Shown: positions 1-5,560, numbered from the stretch's first letter. The stretch is 7,196 nucleotides of DNA from Puniceicoccales bacterium (GCA_031289285.1 JAITPT010000177.1:1-7196), one strand, 5' to 3'. Notes: generated by a model not told the origin, from the letters alone. A program made the numbers and translations.

Positions 1-3
1 GAT

Positions 4-90
4 GCGGTTTGCGCTTTCCCGACGCGCACCTTGTGGTGCGTGGAGCGGAAAGCACAAGCCACAGACGGCCAAAAGATTGCGCAAAACCGC
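4..90. repeat. Imperfect inverted repeat at the left edge
   Basis: GCGGTTTGCGC at 4-14 is the reverse complement of GCGCAAAACCGC at 79-90 apart from one extra base. Between them is a second small hairpin, CGCACC (25-30), TTGT loop, GGTGCG (35-40). It could be the end of a longer palindromic repeat or the 3' hairpin of a gene left of the window. No adjoining T-run makes it a clear terminator. Confidence 0.45.
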
Positions 91-112
91 CCGCATTAAC
101 TGCCGTTTTTAG

Positions 113-253
113 GATAATCTCGCCCCATGCGGGGCTTTGTTGCAGGGGCGTGGCTGACCGGAGGTTTCGCTGCGCTACACCTCCGGTTATGCACATCTCG
201 CCCCATGCGGAGCTGGCAGCGTCCGAGCTTCCCACTCAACGTAGCGAGGAACC
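113..253. repeat. Structured dispersed repeat, left copy
   Basis: This stretch is a chain of hairpins. GCCCC (122-126) pairs with GGGGC (131-135). ACCGGAGGT (157-165) pairs perfectly with ACCTCCGGT (179-187) around a 13-nt loop containing GCTGCGC. A third GC hairpin follows at about 200-213. The hairpin at 122-135 is preceded by GATAATCTC and the one at 200-213 by GCACATCTC. A related copy in the opposite orientation lies at 6944-7118, with the same block order and a shared 24-bp outer block (230-253) matching 21 of 24. It encodes no protein. Stem bases differ between copies in a paired manner, which argues for a conserved fold in the transcript or in single-stranded DNA. Confidence 0.75.
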
Positions 254-395
254 AGACAAAAATAGTTGAGAGAAACTGGAACTCATTTGTATTCAATGTA
301 TTTTGCTTATCCTCTGCACCTTTTCCCCTGTCGCAAATTGGAAACGCTCTCCTTCGCAAATCAGCGGATACCCATTAAAATCGCGGAAGAACCAC

Positions 396-479
396 ATTTT
401 TGGACAGGATGGACAGGATGAACGGGATAGGGTTTAAATGGTTGAACCCGAAAACATCCTGTAATTCTGTCTAAAAAAG
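396..479. repeat. Inverted repeat with GGACAGGAT 9-mer tandem
   Basis: The left arm holds two perfect GGACAGGAT units (402-410, 411-419) and a degenerate third, GAACGGGAT (420-428). The right arm at 455-479 carries the reverse complement of the TTTTT-GACAG-ACAGGATG pattern with a few differences. The centre is a short hairpin, GGTTTAA (431-437) against TTGAACC (442-448), with one wobble pair. The whole stretch could fold into one long imperfect hairpin. No open frame is supported. Confidence 0.65.
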
Positions 480-530
480 AAACATTTTTAGACATAAAAA
501 CGACAAGTGAATGCCATATTTAGCACAAAA

Positions 531-810
531 GTGAAAAAGTGTCTGTCCCTTTTTTAGTTTCCAAAGGAGGTTGAGGTCACAAGGTCATTAGAAAACACCA
601 TATCTGTGCCATCTGTGGTTAACCTCCCCCGCAGACAAACGCATGAGACAAGCAAGTGAAAAAGGGTCTGTCCCTTTTTTAGTCTCCAAAGGAGGTTGAG
701 GTCACAATGTCATTAGAAAACACCATATCTGTGCCATCTGTGGTTAACCTCCCCCCGCAGACAAGCGCATGAGACAAGCAAGTGAAAAAGGGTCTGTCCC
801 TTTTTTAGTC
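531..810. repeat. 125/126-bp tandem direct repeat, 2.2 copies
   Basis: Unit 1 (531-655) and unit 2 (656-781) are nearly identical, and a third, truncated unit (782-810) repeats the first 29 bases. Each unit opens with GTGAAAAAG followed by TCTGTCCCTTTTTTAG, a short hairpin (AAAAAGGG, TCTGT loop, CCCTTTTT) that is exact in units 2 and 3 and has one mismatch in unit 1. The rest of the unit contains ATCTGTGCCATCTGTGG and a C-run that differs in length between units. No protein is encoded. The high identity suggests a recent duplication. The opening hairpin recurs inverted at 6896-6916. Confidence 0.9.
785..806 (-). terminator. Candidate terminator of the coiled-coil gene
   Basis: Forty-two bases past the stop of the minus-strand gene ending at 849, the repeat hairpin AAAAAGGG (785-792), TCTGT loop, CCCTTTTT (798-805) reads on the minus strand as GGG-ACAGA-CCC followed by five T. 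It also ends in T on the plus strand, so it could work in both directions. The GC part of the stem is only 3 bp and the element belongs to the tandem repeat, so termination is plausible rather than shown. Confidence 0.5.
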
Positions 811-848
811 TGCGAGGAACCCTTTGGGGCATCTGCGCCGAGGCGAAG

Positions 849-1595
849 CTATTTGGCGGGTGCCGCTGGCGAGGTCGAGGGCGGGGTGCCCGATTGCGCA
901 GCAGCAGCTTTTTCGGGTGCCTTTTCCTTTCCTTGTTCCGGCTTGGGACTCGGTCCGCTTTGTGCTTCCTTTTTCTCGTCCGGTTCTGTTTTTGCGGGAG
1001 GCTCGCGTAGCGGCTCCGGCAAGGGCTGGCCGAGGGCACGATAAAGTTTGCGGCGGGCGTCGTCCAAATCGCGGTAAGATTGCGCCAACGCTTTGCGCGA
1101 CTCATTGAGGAGCTTCACCAACTCGTTGTGCCGCGTCGCCAATTCGTTGTGGCGGCGCACGGCGTCGTTCTGCGCCTCCGCCGCCTCACGAAGTATTTTG
1201 TTGGCCTCCGCAAGTTGTTTGTCGCGCCCGTCCACGGCCTGCCGCCAAGACTCAAGGGAGATGTGAAGCTGCTTCACGATTTCGCGTTGCCGCTCAATCT
1301 CGCCGTCCATGCGGATTTTTTCACGTCGCGCCGCTTCAAGCGTGGCGTTGGTGGCGGCAAGCTCGATTTCGGTTTCCGCAAATTGCCCACGGAAAAAATC
1401 GCGGTCGCTGCTGATGCCCTCAATGGCGTTTTCTTGTTTGCCGATTTGCGTGTCGCGCTCGGCGACGGTGTCGCGCAGGCAGGCGACCTCTTGCAGGAGC
1501 AAGGCTTCCCCGCGCCATTGCCAGGCGCAGATGCCGGCGAGCACGAGGACGCCGAGAAGGTTGATGGTGATGATGGAGATGGCTGTGCGGTTCAT
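849..1595 (-). CDS. Membrane-anchored coiled-coil protein, ExbD-linked, unknown function
   Basis: This 248-residue protein is not a family I recognise. Residues 7-26 form one hydrophobic membrane segment. Residues about 30-187 are strongly charged and helical, with heptad-like stretches such as RHNELATRHNELVKLLNE (148-165), as expected for a long coiled coil. Residues 190-248 are a Pro/Ala/Lys/Glu-rich, probably disordered tail. The likely topology is N-terminus in, with the coiled coil in the periplasm. It starts 39 bp after the exbD-like stop on the same strand, so the two are probably co-transcribed. The ATG at 1595 is the only sensible start; its leader has no Shine-Dalgarno but is CA-rich and repetitive. 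The layout (one membrane helix, long helix, Pro-rich tail, next to ExbD/TolR) resembles TolA or TonB, but no transmembrane His and no C-terminal TonB/TolA domain is visible. A role in force transmission is only an inference. Confidence 0.88.
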   Translation of the reverse strand: MNRTAISIITINLLGVLVLAGICAWQWRGEALLLQEVACLRDTVAERDTQIGKQENAIEGISSDRDFFRGQFAETEIELAATNATLEAARREKIRMDGEIERQREIVKQLHISLESWRQAVDGRDKQLAEANKILREAAEAQNDAVRRHNELATRHNELVKLLNESRKALAQSYRDLDDARRKLYRALGQPLPEPLREPPAKTEPDEKKEAQSGPSPKPEQGKEKAPEKAAAAQSGTPPSTSPAAPAK

Positions 1596-1599
1596 GGAA

Positions 1600-1642
1600 A
1601 AATGGTCGTTGGCGGTTTGGTCATTGGCGTTTGGTCATTGGC
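1600..1642. repeat. 14-bp short tandem repeat between exbD and the coiled-coil gene
   Basis: Two perfect copies of GTTTGGTCATTGGC lie at 1615-1628 and 1629-1642, with a degenerate copy at 1600-1613. The array covers the stop codon of the exbD-like gene (1635-1637) and most of the leader of the downstream gene. On the minus strand it reads as CCAATGACCAAA-type sequence and contains spurious ATG triplets. It may be slippage-prone. Confidence 0.85.
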
Positions 1643-2063
1643 GTTTCGCGGGCCTAATCTCGAAGGCGGCGTTCTCGATGCCAGCGGCGCGGACGGTCTC
1701 GAGGGCGCGGAGCACGTCGCCGTGGCGGGCGGCGGTGTCGCCGCTGATGAGCACGCGCAGCTTCGGGTTTGCCTGCGCGAGGGCGCGGAGTTTCTGGGTG
1801 AGTTCGGCGGGGCCAAAAGGTGTTTTTTCGTAGTAGATGACGCCGCCTTTATCCACGGAGAGGCTAACGAGGTCGCGCGAGGAATCGCTTGTGGCGGCGG
1901 CGGTGGCGGTAGGCAGATTAACCTTCACGCGGTTGAGGTTCACCATGCTGAGGCTGGCGAGCATGAAGGCCGCAAGCAGAAAAAACATGATGTCTATCAG
2001 GGGAATCACTTCGATTCGCGCCTCGGTGTTGGTGTCGAGAGACTGGCTTAACTTGACCGGCAT
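1635..2063 (-). CDS. exbD: ExbD/TolR-family biopolymer transport protein
   Basis: ExbD/TolR proteins pair with ExbB/TolQ in the inner membrane and use the proton motive force to drive TonB- or TolA-type partners. This 142-residue protein has the family layout: a short cytoplasmic N-terminus, one membrane helix at about 18-40 starting IEVIPLIDIMFFLL with the conserved Asp at residue 24, and a periplasmic domain (about 50-142) including VSVDKGG-like and LISGD-like strands. Length is typical of the family. The ATG at 2063 is chosen because it places the helix correctly; the frame runs further upstream but would then overlap the divergent SMP-30 gene. There is no clear Shine-Dalgarno. It probably forms an operon with the coiled-coil gene that begins 39 bp downstream. 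No exbB/tolQ lies in the window, and ExbD versus TolR cannot be settled from sequence alone. Confidence 0.93.
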   Translation of the reverse strand: MPVKLSQSLDTNTEARIEVIPLIDIMFFLLAAFMLASLSMVNLNRVKVNLPTATAAATSDSSRDLVSLSVDKGGVIYYEKTPFGPAELTQKLRALAQANPKLRVLISGDTAARHGDVLRALETVRAAGIENAAFEIRPAKRQ

Positions 2064-2131
2064 TTTCGTTATTGAGATTGGTTTGCAAAAGGCAGGAAAA
2101 CATTTGCGGCGCGTTTCGCAAGCAAGTTTCT

Positions 2132-2220
2132 CGGCGGGCGGCGGGGCGACGGACACGGACGAACACGGACGCCCCGCCGCCGCTGCCCTGCCCCGCCCCG
2201 CGCCGCCCGCCGCATTTTTT
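2132..2220 (+). promoter_or_regulatory. Possible attenuator: competing GC hairpins with T6 before the SMP-30 gene
   Basis: Two perfect 12-bp inverted repeats share a left arm. CGGCGGGCGGCG (2132-2143) can pair with CGCCGCCCGCCG (2201-2212), directly followed by CA and six T (2215-2220). GGCGGCGGGGCG (2137-2148) can instead pair with CGCCCCGCCGCC (2170-2181). They overlap by 7 bases and are mutually exclusive. The loop carries ACGGAC-type short repeats. The structure lies 40 bp before the SMP-30 start codon, within the divergent gap. A transcription attenuator is one reading; another palindromic repeat of the sort common in this window is the other. I recognise no known riboswitch. Confidence 0.4.
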
Positions 2221-2259
2221 AGTTTTGGCGTGTGCGGGTTTTGGTGCTCAATCCGCGCC

Positions 2260-3177
2260 ATGCGCTTCTTCCTTGTGTTTTCATTTTTGTTTGCCGCCGC
2301 TCTCGGTGCCAATGCTGCCGACGCGCCCGCCGCGCCCGCCGCTGTCAACCCGCTCGCTGCCGACGGCGCGAAGCTCGAAAAACTTGCTGGCGGTTTCGCG
2401 TTCACCGAAGGCCCTGCCGCCGACAAAGACGGCAACGTCTTCTTCACCGACCAGCCGAAAAATAAAATCTGGAAGTGGACGACCGCTGGCAAACTCGAGC
2501 TTTTCCACGATGCGCCCGGACGCGCCAACGGTCTCTACTTTGACCGGCGCGGCCAGCTCCTTTCGTGCTCCGACGCCGACAACGAGCTGTGGCAAATTGA
2601 CCCGCGCACCCGCGCCCGCACCACGCTCGTCACTGGCTACGACGGCAAAAAACTCAACGGCCCGAATGACCTTTGGGTGCGCCCCGACAACGGCGTCTAT
2701 TTCACCGACCCCATGTATGCGCGCCCCTACTGGAAGCGTTCGCCCAAACTCCAGCAAGACGGCCAACACGTCTATTACCTCGCCCCCGACCGCACCGCGC
2801 CGCGCCGTGTCGCGACCGACCTCCGCCAGCCCAACGGCATCGTCGGCACACCCGACGGAAAATTTCTCTACATCGCCGACATCGGCGACAACAAGACCTT
2901 CCGCTACGAAATCGCCGACGACGGCTCGCTGCGTGGCAAAAAGTTGTTCGCCCCGCTCGGCTCCGACGGCATGACGCTCGACAATCAGGGCAACGTCTAT
3001 CTCACGGGCAAGGGCGTCACCGTCTTCAACGCGGCGGGCGTGCAGATTGCGCACATCGCTGTCCCCGGCGGCTGGACGGCGAACGTCTGCTTCGGCGGGC
3101 GTGCGCACGACGAGCTTTTCATCACCGCCTCAAAAAATCTCTGGCGTCTGAAGATGCGCGTGCGGGCGGCGGAGTGA
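2260..3177 (+). CDS. Secreted SMP-30/gluconolactonase-family protein
   Basis: The family is a six-bladed beta-propeller whose members include metal-dependent sugar lactonases such as gluconolactonase. The protein has 305 residues. Residues 1-19 are a signal peptide (MRFF, hydrophobic core, ANA before the cut), so it should be exported to the periplasm or outside. Metal and substrate positions fit the family: Glu50 in FTEGP, Asn136 in GPNDLWV, Asn192 in QPNGIV and Asp236 in GSDGMTLD. Repeated DGNVFFTD-, NGVYFTD-, GKFLYIAD- and GNVYLTG-like strands mark the blades. The ATG at 2260 is chosen because the signal peptide begins there; the frame is open upstream but encodes low-complexity sequence. 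No Shine-Dalgarno is present. It is transcribed away from exbD and its last 56 bp overlap the convergent gene. The actual substrate cannot be told from sequence; this family includes lactonases and other hydrolases. Confidence 0.92.
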   Translation: MRFFLVFSFLFAAALGANAADAPAAPAAVNPLAADGAKLEKLAGGFAFTEGPAADKDGNVFFTDQPKNKIWKWTTAGKLELFHDAPGRANGLYFDRRGQLLSCSDADNELWQIDPRTRARTTLVTGYDGKKLNGPNDLWVRPDNGVYFTDPMYARPYWKRSPKLQQDGQHVYYLAPDRTAPRRVATDLRQPNGIVGTPDGKFLYIADIGDNKTFRYEIADDGSLRGKKLFAPLGSDGMTLDNQGNVYLTGKGVTVFNAAGVQIAHIAVPGGWTANVCFGGRAHDELFITASKNLWRLKMRVRAAE

Positions 3178-4015
3178 GGCCAGACGCACTCGCGAGCGCG
3201 AGACGTCTGCGCAAGGCCACCCATTTCGGCGGCTCCGGCGCGACGAGCAAACCAGCGGCGGGGTCGGCGGCGGCGCAGTCCACCGAGGCGAGACGCAGGC
3301 AAACGCCGTCGTGGAGCGGACGGGAAACGCCCTTGTTCAAACGCCCCTTGGGCAAAAGTTGCGCAGCGGCGATTTCGCCACCGTCGGCGTAAAAACGTTC
3401 GCCGACGACGAGCAGGCCGCTCTCCGCTGCGTGGAGGCGGACTTGGTGAAAACGCGGGTAACTCGTCCGCGCCTCCCACCAACTCCAACGCCCCGCACGG
3501 GCGAGACAGCGAAACTCGGTGCGCGATTTTTTGCCGGTCGTGCGCGAGACGAGCGCACGGACTTCGCGGGTGTGCCGCGCAACGGGCAACTCGCAGACAA
3601 AGGCGTCGGGGATGTCGCACTCGGGCGCGTCGGCGGCGAGGAGGCTGTAAGTGAAGAGGAAGCCGTCGGAACCGAAGGCGTTTCGCCAACGGGCGAGCGC
3701 TTCGCCACGGGCGGCAAAAACCGCGATAGAGTGGACGTCGGTTTCGGGAGGCCAGACCGCGCCGCAGGGCGGGCGAAACGGAAGCGCGAGAAACTCGGGG
3801 CGGCTTTCGGCGTAGCGTGCGCAGAGCGCGGCAGCAAGCGGCGCGGCGGCGGTGGCGTCTGCGACGGCGGCGGTAGCGGCAGTGGCGGGGGTGGGGGCGG
3901 GGGTGGTCGCGAGCGCGAGGGCGTCGGCGGAGACGTAGAGGACGGGCAAGCGCTCAGGCTCCGCGCCCAAGCTCTGCGGCGGGAAGCCCAGCGATTTTTG
4001 CGAAGTGTCGGGCAT
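3122..4015 (-). CDS. RluA-type pseudouridine synthase homologue lacking the catalytic Asp motif
   Basis: The 297-residue protein follows the RluA fold end to end: LPVLYVSADALALATTP (23-39) matches the family's LYEDDxLLVVNKP opening; SIAVFAARGEALARW (96-110) and FTYSLLAAD (121-129) match the strands after the active site; GKKSRTEFRCL (161-171), FHQVRLHAAESGLLVVGE (189-206) and the 236-270 tail match the C-terminal motifs. Active family members have HRLDxxTSG with the catalytic Asp. Here the aligned segment reads WPPETDVHS (88-96), placing Glu91 where Asp is expected and losing HRL. TGRTHQIRVH becomes YPRFHQVRLH. There is no S4 domain, and residues 39-63 are a low-complexity Ala/Thr/Pro insert. 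The start at 4015 has the only clear Shine-Dalgarno in the window, AGAGGA (4023-4028), 7 nt away. The frame is intact, so this seems a maintained but probably non-catalytic or altered enzyme, possibly RNA-binding. Family assignment is by eye. Confidence 0.75.
   Translation of the reverse strand: MPDTSQKSLGFPPQSLGAEPERLPVLYVSADALALATTPAPTPATAATAAVADATAAAPLAAALCARYAESRPEFLALPFRPPCGAVWPPETDVHSIAVFAARGEALARWRNAFGSDGFLFTYSLLAADAPECDIPDAFVCELPVARHTREVRALVSRTTGKKSRTEFRCLARAGRWSWWEARTSYPRFHQVRLHAAESGLLVVGERFYADGGEIAAAQLLPKGRLNKGVSRPLHDGVCLRLASVDCAAADPAAGLLVAPEPPKWVALRRRLALASASGLTPPPARASSDARDFLRR
3884..3906 (+). other. G-tract cluster, possible quadruplex
   Basis: Three G5 runs (3887-3891, 3893-3897, 3899-3903) separated by single bases and flanked by GG pairs lie on the plus strand, which is the template strand of the RluA-like gene. 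The coding strand spells Pro/Ala/Thr codons for the low-complexity insert, so codon bias explains part of it. Confidence 0.4.
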
Positions 4016-4047
4016 AACGGTTTCCTCTGCGTTTGCTAAAACACCAA

Positions 4048-4078
4048 CGCCCGACAGCGGCAATAGGCGCGTCGGGCG
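4048..4078 (-). terminator. Candidate rpsT terminator
   Basis: CGCCCGAC (4048-4055) and GTCGGGCG (4071-4078) form a perfect 8-bp stem with a 15-nt loop, 31 bp after the rpsT stop. On the minus strand it is followed by TTGGTGTTTT, a moderately T-rich tail. The large loop and interrupted T tract make it weaker than a model terminator. It would separate rpsT from the RluA-like gene starting at 4015. Confidence 0.45.
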
Positions 4079-4109
4079 GCGGGGCAAAAACTGCGGAGGC
4101 GGGCAGACG

Positions 4110-4397
4110 TCACGCGGCTTTGGCGGGCGTAGCGGCCTTGGCTTTGACGGCGGCTTTTGCGAGTTTGGCCTTCACTCGGTTGGCCTTGTTTTTGTGGACA
4201 ACGCCGGTCTTGACGGCCTTGTCGTAGGCGCTCGCCGTCAGGGCGGAAGCGTCGGCAATCTTTTTTTCGTCACCGCCTTTGAGGGCGGCGGCGGCGTTTT
4301 TGGAAAGCGTTTTGAGGCGGCTTCGCGAGGCCGTGTTGGCGGCGGTGCGGGTCGCGGTTTTGCGGATGTCTTTTTGTGAGGACTTGATGTTTGCCAT
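4110..4397 (-). CDS. rpsT: 30S ribosomal protein S20
   Basis: S20 binds 16S rRNA early in assembly of the small subunit. The 95-residue product begins MANIKSSQKDIRKTATRTAA, the typical S20 opening, followed by the basic helical body (SRLKTLSKNAAAAL, residues 26-39) and a central HKNKANRVKAKLAK stretch (68-81). It is a little longer than the 87-residue E. coli protein because of an Ala/Lys-rich C-terminus (82-95), a common variation. The ATG at 4397 gives the canonical start. The leader lacks a Shine-Dalgarno and is CA-rich (CAACCAACTCCACAACACC). A perfect TTGACA lies 47 nt upstream of the ATG and a hairpin terminator candidate lies downstream, so it is probably transcribed alone. I am confident in the identification. 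Confidence 0.97.
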   Translation of the reverse strand: MANIKSSQKDIRKTATRTAANTASRSRLKTLSKNAAAALKGGDEKKIADASALTASAYDKAVKTGVVHKNKANRVKAKLAKAAVKAKAATPAKAA

Positions 4398-4420
4398 GCG
4401 AAAGGTGTTGTGGAGTTGGT

Positions 4421-4449
4421 TGAATGCGAAAAGAGGCGGGTGCTGTCAA
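4421..4449 (-). promoter_or_regulatory. Candidate rpsT promoter
   Basis: On the minus strand, a perfect TTGACA (4449-4444) is followed after 17 bases by CATTCA (4426-4421), a poor match to TATAAT. The start codon is 23 bases beyond. A similar TTGACAGC box precedes cysK. The -35 match is strong, but the -10 is weak and may reflect lineage-specific sigma preferences. Confidence 0.45.
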
Positions 4450-4508
4450 CGCACGAAAACGAGCGGCAGCAGGATTTTTTGCGGAATGGAAAGGAGCGGG
4501 CGAGCGGG

Positions 4509-4543
4509 AAAAAAAGCGGGGCGGGCACGAACGCCAGCCCCGC
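4509..4543 (-). terminator. Rho-independent terminator of cysK
   Basis: Read on the minus strand, GCGGGGC (4543-4537), one mismatch, GGC (4535-4533), a 6-nt loop, GCC, the opposing mismatch base and GCCCCGC (4522-4516) form a strong hairpin followed by seven T (4515-4509). It starts 26 bp after the cysK stop. A separate perfect palindrome, GTTTGCGCAAAC (4546-4557), lies between the stop codon and the hairpin. Placement and shape are those of a textbook terminator. Confidence 0.88.
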
Positions 4544-4568
4544 AAGTTTGCGCAAACCCAGCGGGTGC

Positions 4569-5543
4569 TTAGGCGGCGATAAGCGCGGAGGCTTCGAGGC
4601 GGGCCTTCTCGGCAAGCAGCGTCGAGAGGTAGCGCTCGCCGGTGTCGGTGGCGACGGTCACGATGCGTTTGCCCGCAAACTCGGGACGCTTGGCAAGCTC
4701 GAGAGCCGCCCAGATATTTGCGCCGCTGGAGATGCCGATGAGGATGCCCTCGGCATAGGCCGCAGCCTGCGCCGTCGCGATGGCGTTCTCGCCGGAGACG
4801 CCGAGAACCTCGTCGAGGATTTCCGTGTTGAGCGTCTTCGGGATGAAGCCCGCGCCAATGCCCTGTATCTTGTGAGGACCGGGTTTGCCGGGCTGGCCTG
4901 TGGCCTTGAAGCCCGCGATGACGGGGCTGGTGTCCGGCTCGACGGCGATGATTTTCACGCCCGGGCGACGCTGTTTCAAAACTTCGCCAACACCCGTGAT
5001 GGTGCCGCCAGTGCCAACGCCCGCGACAAACACGTCCACGTTGCCGTCGGTGTCCGCCCAGATTTCCTCGGCGGTCGTCTTGCGGTGGATTTCCGGATTG
5101 GCGGGGTTTTCAAACTGCTGCGGGATGAAGGCGCCAAGCTGCTCGGCGACCTCACGCGCTTTCGCGATTGCGCCGGGCATACCCTTGGTGCCCGGGGTGA
5201 GGATGATTTCCGCACCAAGCTGTTTGAGCAGCGTGCGACGTTCCAGCGACATCGTCTCCGGCATCGTCAGGATGGCCTTGTAGCCGCGTGCGGCGGCGAC
5301 GAAGGCGAGCGCACTGCCCGTGTTGCCGGAGGTCGGCTCGACGAGCGTGCCGCCGGGCTTGAGCAACCCGTCGCGCTCGGCAGCGTCAATGAGCGCACGC
5401 CCGATGCGGTCTTTCACGCTGTGGAGCGGGTTGAAAAACTCGGCTTTGATGAAGACCTCAGCTTTGAGACCCTCCGTCAACCGATTGAGTTTAATGAGCG
5501 GCGTCCGCCCGATGGAGTCTGTGATGTTTGCGTAGAGTGCCAT
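4569..5543 (-). CDS. cysK: Cysteine synthase A (O-acetylserine sulfhydrylase)
   Basis: This PLP enzyme makes L-cysteine and acetate from O-acetylserine and sulfide, the last step of assimilatory cysteine synthesis in the cytoplasm. The 324 residues match the family's usual length. Seen in order: IGRTPLIKLN (11-20); NPLHSVKDRIG with the PLP-binding Lys44; the substrate loop PTSGNTG (70-76); the phosphate-binding GVGTGGT (175-181); KIQGIGAGFIP (225-235); and ISSGAN with Ser273 near the PLP ring nitrogen. All key residues are present. The start MALYANITDSIG at 5543 is typical. It is flanked by its own terminator (4509-4543) and a long leader with four TCACAAC heptamers in place of a Shine-Dalgarno. 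A perfect TTGACA lies about 145 bp upstream. No CysB-type site or S-box riboswitch was recognised. Neighbours are not sulfur genes. CysM is less likely given length and motifs. Confidence 0.96.
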   Translation of the reverse strand: MALYANITDSIGRTPLIKLNRLTEGLKAEVFIKAEFFNPLHSVKDRIGRALIDAAERDGLLKPGGTLVEPTSGNTGSALAFVAAARGYKAILTMPETMSLERRTLLKQLGAEIILTPGTKGMPGAIAKAREVAEQLGAFIPQQFENPANPEIHRKTTAEEIWADTDGNVDVFVAGVGTGGTITGVGEVLKQRRPGVKIIAVEPDTSPVIAGFKATGQPGKPGPHKIQGIGAGFIPKTLNTEILDEVLGVSGENAIATAQAAAYAEGILIGISSGANIWAALELAKRPEFAGKRIVTVATDTGERYLSTLLAEKARLEASALIAA

Positions 5544-5560
5544 GTGAACTGTGTGTTTGT

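Larger units (their letters stand above)
1..848. other. Gene-free, repeat-rich intergenic region
   Basis: No convincing coding region is visible on either strand. The short open frames here have no recognisable protein sequence and run through repeats. The contents are an imperfect inverted repeat at 4-90, a structured repeat at 113-253, an inverted repeat at 396-479 and a tandem duplication at 531-810, each listed separately. I see nothing recognisable in 254-395, 480-530 or 811-848. Confidence 0.75.

Noticed and set aside
113..253. tRNA or other known small RNA
   Set aside because: Hairpins are present but there is no cloverleaf, T-loop or anticodon-arm pattern, and it occurs as a repeat family.
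531..810. CRISPR array
   Set aside because: Only 2.2 long contiguous units with no repeat/spacer alternation, and no cas genes.
1080..2051. Long plus-strand open frame (323 codons) antisense to the coiled-coil and exbD genes
   Set aside because: It mirrors two well-supported genes in a GC-rich region, has low-complexity Gly/Val/Ala-rich composition, no family motif and no ribosome site.
1837..2259. Upstream extension of the SMP-30 frame
   Set aside because: The extension is antisense to exbD and then low-complexity; a clear signal peptide starts at 2260.
2064..2528. Upstream extension of the exbD frame
   Set aside because: It would place about 155 Ala/Ser/Pro-rich residues before the membrane helix and overlap the divergent SMP-30 gene; the ATG at 2063 gives the normal family N-terminus.
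2281..3108. 275-codon minus-strand open frame opposite the SMP-30 gene
   Set aside because: Shadow of a gene with clear family motifs; no signal or domain of its own.
4016..4087. Upstream start for the RluA-like gene at 4087
   Set aside because: It would translate through the rpsT terminator candidate; the ATG at 4015 has a good Shine-Dalgarno.
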